64,000 bases of DNA from Hypholoma sublateritium FD-334 SS-4 (lineage: Eukaryota; Basidiomycota; Agaricomycetes; Agaricales; Strophariaceae): NCBI GenBank assembly GCA_000827495.1, contig KN817678.1, positions 1-64,000 on the forward strand, in the 5' to 3' direction. Below are positions 35,914-47,200 of this stretch, piece by piece. Positions within the stretch are counted from its first letter, which is position 1. Every line of letters begins with the position of its first letter. Made by a program: the position numbers and the translations under genes. Below the pieces are notes generated by a model. The model saw only the letters and a program-made list of their open reading frames with translations. It was not told where the DNA came from and searched no databases.

Positions 35914-36611
35914 CAGTCGTGTGTGCGCGCCCTTGTGCTGCATTTGGCGGGGCGGGGTGCGTGTGTCACGCTGTGGGCGCACTATGTGCGTGCGGGACGG
36001 TGGGCCGCCTTCCATCCGGGGCGTGCTGCGCTGCGCGGCCTGGACGCGCGTGCGGGCTGGGGCGGCCGCTGCGCTGTGATATGTGCCACCGCCCGTGCGA
36101 CGCGGGCTCAGTGGGCTGACGTGATGATTTCATATGCGCCAGACCTCGGTGCGTGGCGCCATTCTTCCAGCATGTCGTAAATACAGCCCGGAAAATGACG
36201 TGTTTTGGGCTATGATATATGAAGCCCGGTGCTGCCATTGTCACGCCGGCTGTCGGTGTGCTTCTGATCGTGAAGATGGAACTGGACGGAGTGGGTGTAG
36301 CGTCGCTCATAGGGCGCAGCCATTGGCAATATACGGCATGGTATACGGTAGCTGTGTGCGACATATCAGGTATCGGCCGCGCGGGCGTTCGGCGTAGAAC
36401 ACGGCGGGCGTGCGCGCCGTCGGACGCTTGGACGAACGCAGTTGATGTAATTGGGATACACAATTCCACGATTTGAGAGAATGTACGCGTCAGGTGGGTG
36501 CGAACCTACCGTGAAGGCATGGCGCGCCCGCCCGTTGACGAATATGGGAAACACGCTCCGCTCCGGCCCAGCGGCTCTAGCGCACGCACGAAAAGAGCGA
36601 TGCAATACCGT

Positions 36612-36636
36612 GCAGCAGCAGCAGCAGCAGCAGCAG
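36612..36636. repeat. Simple repeat (CAG)n
   Basis: Eight CAG/GCA units with no interruption. No coding frame around it is supported. Confidence 0.9.
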
Positions 36637-36659
36637 TGCGATGCGCCATGCGCCGTACA

Positions 36660-38290
36660 CGCGAGACATGCGCCGGCCCACATACCACACCTCTCACCCG
36701 TCCGCGGGCCGCAGACGCACCCAGCGAGGGACGGCGACGCGCGTGCGCGTGCGGCCGTCGTCGCTCGCTCGCTCGTTTCGTGTCCCAGCCGTCTCCGAGG
36801 CGCCCGCGTCTGCTTCAAGTTGTCCTACTTCCAACTGGCGCTGCACCCCGCCCCTCCGTCCGCCCCAGTTGGAATGCGATACGTGCCACACGGGGCCGCC
36901 CGGGGTGATCTAACAACGCAGGACGCGGACCATGAATCTGGCGTGCGCGGTGTGTTTCGTGCCAGTGCGTGGCGTGGCGTTTCCGGCGGGATCCGCGGTC
37001 GGGCCGCCGGGACGGTAAGCGGCGTCTGGTCTCGGCGATGGAGTCTTTATTTGCGCCCGGGGAGAGGCCTGCTCTGAACTATCGCGGGTGCCGTCCTACG
37101 GCGCATTAATTATGCGTGCCGTCCGCAGGCTCTGCCGCGCGCACATGCGGTGCAATACGCGCTGGGACCTACGCCCACTTGAAGCGCACATATAATAGTA
37201 ATCTATCGCGCACACACGCACCACACCACATCTCTCGATCGTCCGTGGTCCGCGCACTCTGCCATCCATGCCCCAGCGAGATATACACACGCGCGCACGC
37301 AACGGCAGCGCGTGCGGCCGCCGCCCCCCCCCTCGTTTCGTGGACCAGACCCAGGACGCGCCGCGCTCGCCGCGCAGGCCGCGTCTCTGCCTCACATACC
37401 TACTTCGCACTGGATATTTGATTCGCACGCCGCGACAGCAGCGCTGTCAAATCTCCAGGATTTTTAGAACGATCCGGAGAGATTTAAAAGCGACAGAGAG
37501 ATCAGCACCAGATTTTTTCAGGGTATCAGAAAAAAGGAGATAATCAGAGTAGTCGTTAGATAACTATTTGCGCCTTTCACTGTACTCTATCGAATCTCGT
37601 ACAAAGTCTTCTATCTCAGATATCCCTCTGCCAGCTCCTGAAAAAAATATTACCGCACGCACACGACACACAGATGTGCATGCCAGGCCGCATAGGAGGG
37701 AATCTAATCCACCCATGCACACCACCCAGACCTTCGTCCGTGGTCCGCGCATACCCATTCCGGCCATATACACACGCACGCACGCACGCACGCACGCACG
37801 CGCTGGCAGCGCGCGTGCGGCCGTCGTCGCCCGCTCGTTTCGCGGACCGGATCCAAGATGCGCGCCGTGCGCCGTCTCCGAGGCGCCCGCGTGCGGACTT
37901 TGATAGCATACGCACAGCTGGATGCGGAAGACACGACCGGCTGTAATGTGCGTGCGATGGAATCGAGCCTGTGGGGAGCCCGGTAGGACGCAGCCGCGCA
38001 GCGAATATCCAGGCGCCTGTGGCTCGAACGCACACGTACTTGCATGCGATGCACTACGCCCTGCGACGCACACAGATATGCACGGCCGCGCAGTAGTTTA
38101 TTTGTCCCGTGCACACCACCTACCCATCATCCGTAGTCCGCGCAGACCCATCCCCGCCATATACACACGCGCGCACGCACGCGCGACCGCGACGGCAGCG
38201 CGTGCGGCCGTCGTCCCCCGGTCGTTTCGTGGCGTAGACCCAGGACGCGCAGCCCGCGTCTCCTCATACTTCGTCCAGAATATCCGACTA
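36660..38290. repeat. Four diverged copies of a ~160-240 bp GC-rich repeat, same orientation
   Basis: Copies at about 36660-36820, 37205-37395, 37662-37905 and 38062-38290. Shared blocks in order: a CACACCAC-like start, CGTCCGTGGTCCGCGCA (weak in copy 1), ATATACACACGC with a variable (ACGC)n tract (longest in copy 3, 37772-37802), GGCAGCGCG, then TGCGGCCGTCGTCGC and CTCGTTTCGTG-ACC, ending with GACGCG or TCTCCGAGGCGCCCGCG. On the minus strand three of the copies keep a similar frame (ERATTAARA, VYMAGMGMRG), though flanking frames differ. Origin unknown. Confidence 0.75.
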
Positions 38291-38461
38291 CTTACCCACG
38301 CCCCCACTCCGGCGCGCGGATCACACCCTCCGCCCGGTCCGGCGTCCTCCCTGGACGACGAGAACGGTACTTACGCGTATCAGCCGATTCCCATGCGCGT
38401 GGGCGGGGCGCGAGGCAAGTCGGGGGGCAAGCGCGCGCGGTGCGTCTTGGTGCGCCTGGGA

Positions 38462-38552
38462 TATGGCATGGTAATTGCACAAAAATTCCCACAGCCCCGC
38501 GCGTTTGATGGGAAGCCCCGCGCGCGGTTCAGGAAGGCTACTGATGTTCAAA
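38462..38552 (+). repeat. Left terminal inverted repeat (91 bp)
   Basis: Reverse complement of 39288-39378 with no mismatch seen. Contains two CCCCGCGCG blocks, which explains why the ends match the host island's composition better than the interior does. Confidence 0.95.
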
Positions 38553-39287
38553 CACCATCTCCGAGTGTCTCTAGCCTACTAGACTGTATCTGAATGACAT
38601 AAATATATATTTCTTACAATTTTCTTTCGTCTAAGATGGCTAGGAGCTTTGTTCAAAAAATCACGTGACACCGTCGCGCTACGCGCTTGTGCAGCGCAAT
38701 TTGAATTTAGAGATTATAAACACTTTATTACTCAACAAGCTTGCAATCGACAGTCATCGTTCTGGTATTGATCTAAAATCTGGGTATTAGGAGGTATTCA
38801 GAACAAGTCATGTAGCTCGAAGTATAGGATGATGTCTCTCGCCCTTGCTTTCCCCATTCTAATTTCTGGCCGACGCCGGCTTCAATACATGAATCCGACT
38901 CATCACTTCCACAATAAATACTCTGAGAGATGAATTTCATGTTCTTTTTGGTGAAGTATATGGTGCGGCAGGGATTGCTGACATCGGATGTACAGTTAAC
39001 AAGCAAATATCTATTTTATATATTAGCCAATATCAATTAAATTTCTGTAATCAGCTACAGTGATGCAGTGCTCGTATTTCACCTTCGGAAAAACATCATA
39101 TATGGGCCAAGTCTGCCCATAATCTGAGTGCACGCCGTGCGAGGGGCCGTACGATGCAAGTACATGGCAGTCACGTGGCAAAACTCGACGACGCTTCTTG
39201 TTTCCTTATAGCCTCGAAGAGTGGAAGAAATGAATATTTATAATATCTAGCTACAGTACAGTATGCTATAAGCACTGGAATATGGTA

Positions 39288-39378
39288 TTTGAACATCAGT
39301 AGCCTTCCTGAACCGCGCGCGGGGCTTCCCATCAAACGCGCGGGGCTGTGGGAATTTTTGTGCAATTACCATGCCATA
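39288..39378 (-). repeat. Right terminal inverted repeat (91 bp)
   Basis: Perfect inverted partner of 38462-38552. Outside the TA the flanks differ (left CTGGGA, right CTGGGAGG on the opposite side), so the repeat ends there. Confidence 0.95.
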
Positions 39379-39881
39379 CTGGGAGGACCAACTTGAACCT
39401 TGAAGGACGGACGGACGAAATTCCCCGCTTCGTCAGCCGCTTATCAAGCCGCCCCCCCCGCGCTGCGTCATCCGGGAGCTATATACTCTGTGTGTAGTAT
39501 TACATACAGCAGGTTACTCATCGCTAAGCGGTGCACTGGGCCGGCGGCACTTGTCGGGATGCGAGCAGCCGACGGGGCAGGGGTGCGCTGGGGTGGGAGG
39601 GCTGTTATACTTAGTGGGACACGAGACACGCTGCTGATACTTAGCGAGCTGATGGTGGGGAGGCTGGGCAGAGGGCATGCATTGGGCTACAGAAAGACTA
39701 CTGGTAGATGTGTACGCGGTAGGTAGGAGACAAGAAATGAGCAAGAAACGGGCTTCCAGTGAATAAATAGCAGAGCGGGATAGCGGCGGGCGGTACCTGC
39801 GACACAGCGGAACGAGGGGGGTGGGTATGTATGCAGAGCAGAGTAAACAGAGGGCGTGCACAGCGTAAGTACGAACGGGGG

Positions 39882-40949
39882 CTACCACCGCGCGTCGCGC
39901 GCCGGGCGCAGCGCCGTCGACACCCCGCGCGCGAGGGCGCCGCGGGCGTGCGCGGTGGAGGGCGCGTACCGCGGCGGGAGCGGGAGCGCGGCGTGCGGCG
40001 CGGGCGGGCTCGGGCTCGGGCTCGCGGACGACGCGGGCGTGGGCGGCCCGCGCATGGGCACGGCGGGGTACTTCGTGCGCTCGTGGTCGCCGAGGCGCGA
40101 GCGCACGCTCGGTGCGTACGCGTGCGGGGAGGAGGCGGCGGGATACGGGGAGGCGGCGGCGGAGGTGTGTGGGGATGAAGCGAGGGAGGAAGAGGCGGAA
40201 GAGGCGACCCGGGCGCGGTACGCCGCGCGGGCGGCGGCGTAGTACGCGCCGGCGTCGTCCTCGTCGTCGGACGCGGAGGGGGCGTCGTCGTCGTCGCCGT
40301 CCGACGCGGACGAGCCGCCGAGCGAGGCGGTGGACACGGGCGGCGAGGGCATCGCGGGGTGCGGCGCGCGGTACGCGTGCGCATGGGCGTGGTGGTGCGC
40401 GTGCGGGTGGGGATGGTGCGGGGCGGGCGCGGGCCGCGGGCGCCTGTGTGCGTGCGGGTGCTGGTGCGGGAGCGGGGCGGACGGGGGCGGGGGCGGGGGC
40501 GGCGGGCGCGCGGCGTACCCCGGCGCGGTGTGGTTGCGGTAGTGCCGGCGCATGTTCGAGTTCACGTTGAACTCCCTGCCGCAGTTCGGCCACGGGCAGC
40601 GGAACGCTGTGCGGTGTCAGCACAACACGCCTGCATCACCGAAGACGACTGACTCACGGGTGGCGCCGGTGTGCGTGTTGACGTGGATGCGCAGGCTGCT
40701 CGGGCGGTTGAACCGCTTGAGGCACGTGGGGCAGACGTGCTTCTTCCCTGGCGCCGCGTCGGTATCTGCGTCGTCGACGTCCATCTCGTCTGCCCTGTGC
40801 TGCTGCTGCGCCGGCAGCGGGGGGGCGTCGCGCAAGCGGGGGACGCACGACGGGCCCGCGGCGGCCCACGGCGGCGGCGGCAGCGCCCCGCGGCGCGTGT
40901 GGATGAGGTGGTCGGGGAACATCTCGTGTATACTAGGGAGGGTCGTCAT
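39882..40949 (-). CDS. Two-finger C2H2 zinc-finger protein, putative transcription factor
   Basis: Two exons (40949-40658 and 40606-39882; 51-nt intron) give 338 codons in phase. Start MTTLPSIHEMFPDHL. An acidic patch (DEMDVDDADTD) precedes two adjacent fingers at about residues 72-125: CPTCLKRFNRPSSLRIHVNTH and CPWPNC...HYRNH, both with complete Cys/His ligands; the intron falls between them. The second finger has the fungal C-x4-C spacing. The C-terminal two thirds are low complexity: Pro-rich, then His/Ala-rich, then an acidic Ser/Asp stretch (SDGDDDDAPSASDDEDDA), then Ala/Ser/Pro. It probably binds DNA in the nucleus. Codons are strongly GC-rich, like the island around it. Lone gene within more than 20 kb. 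Confidence 0.9.
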
Positions 40950-40988
40950 CGCTCGTCCTTGCCCCCGCCCCAGCCACCCCGCACGCGA

Positions 40989-40995
40989 TTATATA
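40989..40995 (-). promoter_or_regulatory. TATA box of the C2H2 gene
   Basis: On the minus strand reads TATATAA inside otherwise GC-rich DNA, 40 nt ahead of ATG 40949. A GGGGCGGGGGC GC-box-like run lies between box and ATG. Confidence 0.6.
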
Positions 40996-41553
40996 CCCTT
41001 GAGAGACCGGGGATTTGACCGAGGATTTACTCATGCACCCAGCGGGATCCGAGGAGAATCCAGCGCGGTTATCCCCGCCGCGGCCCCCTCCCGATCGGGT
41101 GGGGGTGCTGCCCGATGGATCGGGGACGGTGGATCGGGCGTGGATCTCCGCAGTGTCAGGAACACGGGGGCGGAACGCGCGCAGCCGCGCGTGCGTGCGT
41201 GCGTGCGCTGTAACCACTGGCACTGGGCGCGTCGCAGCCTTCCCGGCTGCCGGCCGGCCGCTGCACCGCCCACGGGCAGACGCCCACAGCTGCGTCTGCG
41301 CACCACGATAGACGCGCGTCCACGTCCATACGCGCCGCGATATCAGCGCAGCGGTCCTGCACTGCACCCGTCTCCCAGCTATACACCGCGCGATCTGCGC
41401 GCCCCTCGCTCCTTGCGCAGCACTGCCAGCGATCGCCATCGTCCAGCGCCTCTACCCCGCGCGCGATCGCCGGCACCGCATCCCAGACGACAACTGTTCT
41501 CGTGATGGGGGTGCACCGCAGGGCGTCTTCATCCCAAACGTGGGCCACGACAC

Positions 41554-42299
41554 GATAATTAAATTTCATTGCGTGGTGTGCACTTGCCGTCGACGACGAC
41601 GACCCGTGATGCGTCGGCGTAGAATAAGCAAGTACCGTATTTAATTATGGCACATATACGGCGCCTTCACGCGCGCCTGCGTCTCCGTACTGCTATGCCT
41701 ATTTGTCCTGCGGCCGGTGCGCATCGCGTCCTGCCCATCACCCAACTCAGAGTCACCCAACCCACATAGCTCAAGGGGCGAGCCCCGCATCCTAGTGATA
41801 TTCATTTTTCGTGATGCGATATGCGTGATGTGCAGTGTGCACCGCACCACAGCACACTTACCTCGTGTCCTCTCTGCGCCGTGATAGGACGAGGACGAGC
41901 GAATGACCATAGAACACGATCGCCGTGCGCTCTGCTATGTAAATAAGCAGTGATAATTAAGTCCTGGGCGTAATTTAATTCGATTACATGGTGTGCACGC
42001 CAGCGTCGACAGTAACTCGTCGGCGTAGAATAAGCGAGTACGGTACTACTTAGTTAATTATCGCACATATACAGCGCCTCCACGCGCGCCTGCGTCTCCG
42101 TCCCGGTACTGCTGCGTTCCTCTTTTTCCGAGGCCGGTGTGCATCGCGTCCATCACCCAACTCGCTCAAACTCAGAGTCGCCCAACCCAGTGCGCACGCG
42201 CCCCGCATCCTAGTGATATTCATTTTTCGGGATGCGATATGCGTGATGTGCAGTGTGCACCGCACCAGCAGCGCTACTTACCTCGTCCTCGGCGCCGTG
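41554..42299. repeat. Tandem duplication, about 400-bp unit, two copies
   Basis: Copy 1 about 41554-41885, copy 2 about 41952-42299. Shared blocks in the same order: GATAATTAA, TGGTGTGCAC, CGTCGGCGTAGAATAAGC, TTAATTAT-GCACATATAC, CACGCGCGCCTGCGTCTCCG, CCATCACCCAACTC, CCCCGCATCCTAGTGATATT, CATTTTTCG-GATGCGATAT, GCGTGATGTGCAGTGTGCAC and CTTACCTCGT. Small indels separate them. No frame conserved across both copies looks coding. Confidence 0.85.
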
Positions 42300-43573
42300 A
42301 GCCCCGACGCGTGATTTCAGCATTAGTCGATCCCTATTTTCTAGTACCCCCTACGTAGACTTATACACCGCGCCGTTCCAGATCCTTGAAATCACCGTGC
42401 ACCCGCACGTCTAAAGCATAATTAAATCCACCGCACCGCGCCGGGGCACACCCGCCAGCGGGTATATCACGCCAAGTAGACGCCCAACCACAGCGCCGAT
42501 CGCCGTTCCCGCCGCATCTTGCGCCAATAAAAATGATAGCGCACCAGTGCACGCCAAACCTCCGCCACCCCCTCTAATTAGATGCGTGCGTGCCGCTAAG
42601 TAAGCACCCCCTCGCACACGACGCACATAAATGCATGACTGCATGCCTACACCAGCTATCCACCACCCGTCCGTCCGTCCAGCCCGTGCCGCCCATCCCG
42701 CGCTCCGCACCCCACCAAGCTCCCGCGAGAGGCCGTCTCGCATCACACAAGCACCCCAAACACCCACAGCCCAAACACCCACACCACCGGCAGCGCAAAC
42801 AACGCACAGCTCCCACGCCCCGCGCGGCGACCGCATCCACTCCTCCCGGCCGCCCCTCGCCGCCACACGCGATCAGGCCCACTCTTCAGCACGATCAATC
42901 ACCCCGTCTGGAGGCGTCGGCGTGTCAAAGGATAGAGCTGGACAGAGTTGGTCGTCTGCGTCAGATGCAGTTAGTAATGCCCATTGCTCAGATACACAGG
43001 ATTGGGTTGGGTTTGAATTTGGATCTGGACGGGATTTGGGCTGGGGTTTGGATTGGGATAGGACAATCACCCGCGCGCTGAGTGGTCGTCGGGAGGCCCC
43101 ACGCGGGGACGCAAAAAAAGATAGCGCGTCGCACTTCCCGCCACGCCGGACGCGATTCGAGGCCTGCACTACATATATCAGCAAGGGCTAATAACAGCGC
43201 AGGCTAATTACAGCTCGGGACGCTTCTCGCTTCTCGTACTTACTTTCTTGCCTTGTATGTAGCGTCTTGTCACCACAGAAATTAGGTGGGGTGGGACACT
43301 GCGAAGCCTCGAATACTTGATGAGTGCTGCGTATGAGAAGCCGCACGCGATCCACAACTAAGCACCGTGCATCGGATCGCCGTGCAAATTTCAGGGAGGC
43401 TTCTGCGCCCTAGAATACTCGCGCGTCGGCGTAGTGGTGCTATGTCGCCGCGATACGCCGTTCCTCGACGAAAAAAATAGACAGGCCCGATATGTGTGTC
43501 TGAGTGTGGATATAGTTGGGATGCGCCTCGACGAACATGCAGGAAGTCAATCAGACACCCCAAACATAGTCCC

Positions 43574-44212
43574 GCGCGCGCGCGTCCAGATGTGGCGGCG
43601 AGCATTATATGTATCGGAGCGCTGTGGAGTGATACGTCGCGTCGTGATCAGATATCGTTCAGCGTTGCCACTGTATCGCGTATCGAGTCTCGACGAGCGA
43701 CGCTGAGTCTCGATTGCTCATCGCGCGACGCAGGCCCTCGTTCCTAAGAACAAACCGATTTACGCAAGCGTATTACGGGGCATCAGTCATGCTTAGTTTT
43801 GGGCCGAGCTTGAGCTGGGTCTGTGCCTCGTCCCGCCGTGCGCCTGGGTGTGCGCGTCCAGATATGGGGCCGAGCGTGCAGCGGCGCGGGGTGATACGCA
43901 CTGATCACTATTTAGAATACACCCTCGTTGCCTCCACCATCAAGTGCATTGATCTGGCGCCGGTAGATAGTCCTTGTGCGCCGTCAATCGAGTCTCACTG
44001 ACCCCCGTATTGTTAGCACAATTGAATTCGTTCATTCCTCGCACGAACGCCCCAGCGCGCGTACATACGCGCGTGGCCGCCCGGGCCGTCGATCCCGCCG
44101 CCTCTGCCCCTCCTTTCTCGTACTTGTATCGCCTGCCCCAGGCGCCTGGGTGCGCGCATCCGGATATAGACGCGAGCGTGCACCACGGCGCGGGGTGATA
44201 CGTGCAAGTCAC
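43574..44212. repeat. Three dispersed copies of a ~70-bp repeat
   Basis: At about 43574-43640, 43839-43908 and 44141-44212. Shared parts: GCGCCTGGGTG, GCGCGTCCAGATAT-like, GCGAGCGTGCA-like and GCGCGGGGTGATACG, followed in two copies by an ATCAC/GTCAC end. The first copy is the most diverged. Confidence 0.6.
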
Positions 44213-47200
44213 TGATTGCTGCTGCGACTGACTCGCTACACAATACCGCCCTATCACTGCGATCGGGCGCAGGTGCGATTGCGCGGGCGAGATGGGATGG
44301 CGCTGCAGGCGCTGGCAGTCAGTAACGCTGGCGTTGCAGACGGGGCCGCGGCCGGCGGCGCGGTTGGACGCGAACCGCTGATGCACCCCGCATCGCTGAT
44401 ACGTGCAAGGCTACGATCGCGTCGTCGCGCCCGCGCCGATATCTGATGTGCAACGGAGATGCTCCCACCGTCGCCAGCGGCCCCCTCCTCCCTAGCGCCA
44501 GCGCGCGACGGCTGTCACCGTCGTGCGCGGGGCGCCTGTCTCTGTCTGCCTTCCTGCGCGCGCGTGAAACCCGCTGCGGCGCTGCGCGTTATTAATACGA
44601 GGCTGAGTGGGCGTCACCTGATGCGAAGCTGGCGTACGGGCACGGCGGGCAGATGGGTGCGCGGGAAATTTTATTGGTGGGCTATCTGTGGCGCGTCTTT
44701 CTTCCGTGCGGTACTACGCTCTCTCCGTTAGCTTGACCGGTTCCCCTCGCCCCAGCTCAGCATAGTCACCGTGCCGCTGCCTTCCCATGCGCCACCGAAG
44801 GAACAACGAAGACCCACCGCACGGGCACCCGCGCCAGCTACCCGTACATCCCCCGCTCCCGTCGACCCCTGTCGGCCCCAATACCGACAGGCAGCGCCGA
44901 TCACTAATAATAAGCGCCTGCCTGCAATGTGCACGAAACGCGCGATCAGAGCACGCGCCGCATAATGGCGCTGACGAGAGCGCGATGCGCGCGGCCTGGT
45001 GCGCCCCGCGGCGCCGGCTGGAGGCCCACCCTGGCACCCCAGGCTCGCGCCCTGCGCAGGAGGCGCCTGCTCCCGCCAGCGCTCGGACGCCGCGGAGGGG
45101 CGTAGCCGGTGCGCTGGCTGCGTCTGCGCCCCGCGGCGTCCGCGTCCAGCGTCTGCCGTGCGTGCCGCTGGGCGCGCGCTCGGTGCTCAGGAGCAGCGCC
45201 TCGGGCTGTATGGCGTGCTACGGCAGTAAGTTCGAGCGTACAGACGCCGTCGAGGCCCAGCCCTGCCTGACCGGTGACGTGCATGTGGACAGCGTGCATG
45301 CGCCGCGGCTCCGCTGACGGTCAAATTGTCAGTGCCAATCCGCCGATCCCGGATTGCGGTGCATGCTGGGGAGGATCCTGCCCCGCTCAGCGTGCTGGGC
45401 GCCTGCCCCGTTGTCTGCGCGCCGAGCACGCTGTCGGATCGCCGCAGACGGCGCTGCTGCAAGCCGTCACCGGTGGACAGGTAGGCATGATCTACGTGGG
45501 ACAGACAGGCTAGAAATGGTAGGTGCAGTAAGCGCGCGCCGGCGGCGTGCCGTCGCAAATCCTCCAACATTGACTTAATTGCACGTCGCCTTAAAAATAA
45601 AGAGCAATGGAAGGCGATAATCGTAATACATATAGCCAATCCTTGCGCTGCCGGGCGCACACGCACGCACGGCACGCGCAGCGCAGCTGTCTACCATTCT
45701 GGGCTGTCCCGAGTGCGTATAACCTTATTCATACATAGATAACTACGCCTCGGGCGCGCCCTATGCATACCGGGTAACCTGATAGCGATCGTGAAAATCA
45801 CAATCGCACCCACCCCGCACCGCGCCCCTGCTGAGCATGGGCTCTGCAGCGCTGCGGCTGCGTCGGCGCGATCAGCTTCACTCGGCGGCTCATCCGTGCG
45901 TCCCGCATGCGCGCGGCCCTGGGCACCACATTGGGCGAAATCGGCGCACGCAGCGCCGCCAGCCAATCCGCGTCTGCGCCGCGAAACCCGTTCCCGGGGC
46001 GTCGTGCCGCATAGCGGAGCATCGCGGCGCGCACGCTCAGACGGCCCGGCGTGCTGTGATAAGTATGATCTTGGACCGCACGTACGTGCGCGCGAGCGGC
46101 GCCCCGCGAGCACGTTGTGGCGTTCGCCGCGTCCCCGGTGCGTAGATTGTGGCGCCTAATGGTCCTAGAGGGTGCTGTCTATTCATCTGTGGCGGCAGAC
46201 CTGGGGGTAGATCGTTTACACGGTGCGCTATAACAGGGAGACGCCCTTGTGCGTCGACGGCGGCGGTCGGTGGCACTCGCGCACGGTCAGGGTGGTCTAA
46301 TGAACCTTAGTATTTTAATACCTTCTCTGAAAGCTCTATACATTAACCGCCCGCCTACCACGACAGGTTCATCGACGCTGGCCAATGGTAATTCCATATT
46401 CCGGTCGATGCCTGGGAAGGGGGCGTCCGCCAAATTCGGATTGCGCACGTCCGGAGGCGACTTCGCGCGTACATAGAAGCGTGGAGCGTCAGCGCGTCAT
46501 CTTCAGTTCCGAGTTCTCCTGATGATTAATAAACCTGGATTCAGCCTGTTGAGCAGCCTTGCCTCGCCGCCGCTGCCCGGCCGTGTCGAACTCTCCCAGA
46601 CCCTTCCGGAAGCATGCGCAGGAGCGATACCCGTGCGGCACCATGTCTCCGCCCTGAGTCTTCTCTATGTATCTCTGACTTGGTATGGTATCCCAGTGTC
46701 CGTCTGGGTCTCTCAGGATTCCTCGGAGAGTAATCGTGCAGGTATGAACGCCGACTTCCGGGGGGAATAGTGCGCCCCGTGTACTTCTCTCAGCCTCGAA
46801 ATGCGGAGCTTCTTCAGAGCCCACTATGCTGCTTCCTGGACAGCCTTGATATTCCCTGAAAGAGTTCTATTCTTGTCTAGTCATTGTCGCCATTCGCAGT
46901 AGCCCATTTTCCGACGAGGCCTCTGGTGCTAGTCGCCGCTGATTCAGTGGGCACATCACGATATCGATCACAATTCACTTTGCCACTGGAGACAACGTCG
47001 GACGCGCAGCGTACGTAATGCGTCGAGGCGTGCGTGTCCACGCCTCGAGTGCACAATTGGTAATTCACGCACAAGAACCGAGCGAGTCGATAACGGCACG
47101 TAATGGATGTGCTGTCTCTGCCTACACATCCGTGTTTACGTGCTATCTCCTGTATTCATTCGCCCACGGGGGGGCCATCGGACCTCCCAAGCCAGTCCTG

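Larger units (their letters stand above)
38462..39378. mobile_element. Non-autonomous element with long terminal inverted repeats, flanked by TA
   Basis: The outer 91 bp of each end are perfect inverted repeats (38462-38552 and 39288-39378), including a TA at each border that is the likely target duplication. The ends start TGGCATGGTAATTGCAC. Similarity continues inwards for roughly 100-150 bp with many mismatches (for example AGTGTCTCTAGCCTACTAG against AGTGCTTATAGCATACTG, and a shared CACGTGAC). The inside is AT-rich, unlike the GC-rich surroundings. A 77-codon minus frame (38773-39006) has no recognised domain and no true ATG at its 5' end. TA target sites are known for Tc1/mariner and some PIF/Harbinger-type elements; the superfamily cannot be fixed without a transposase. 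Confidence 0.8.

Noticed and set aside
39831..40652. Several long plus-strand frames opposite the C2H2 gene
   Set aside because: They are mirror frames of a GC-rich gene. The minus frame has two complete zinc fingers and an intron that restores phase; the plus frames are Arg/Gly-rich without motifs.
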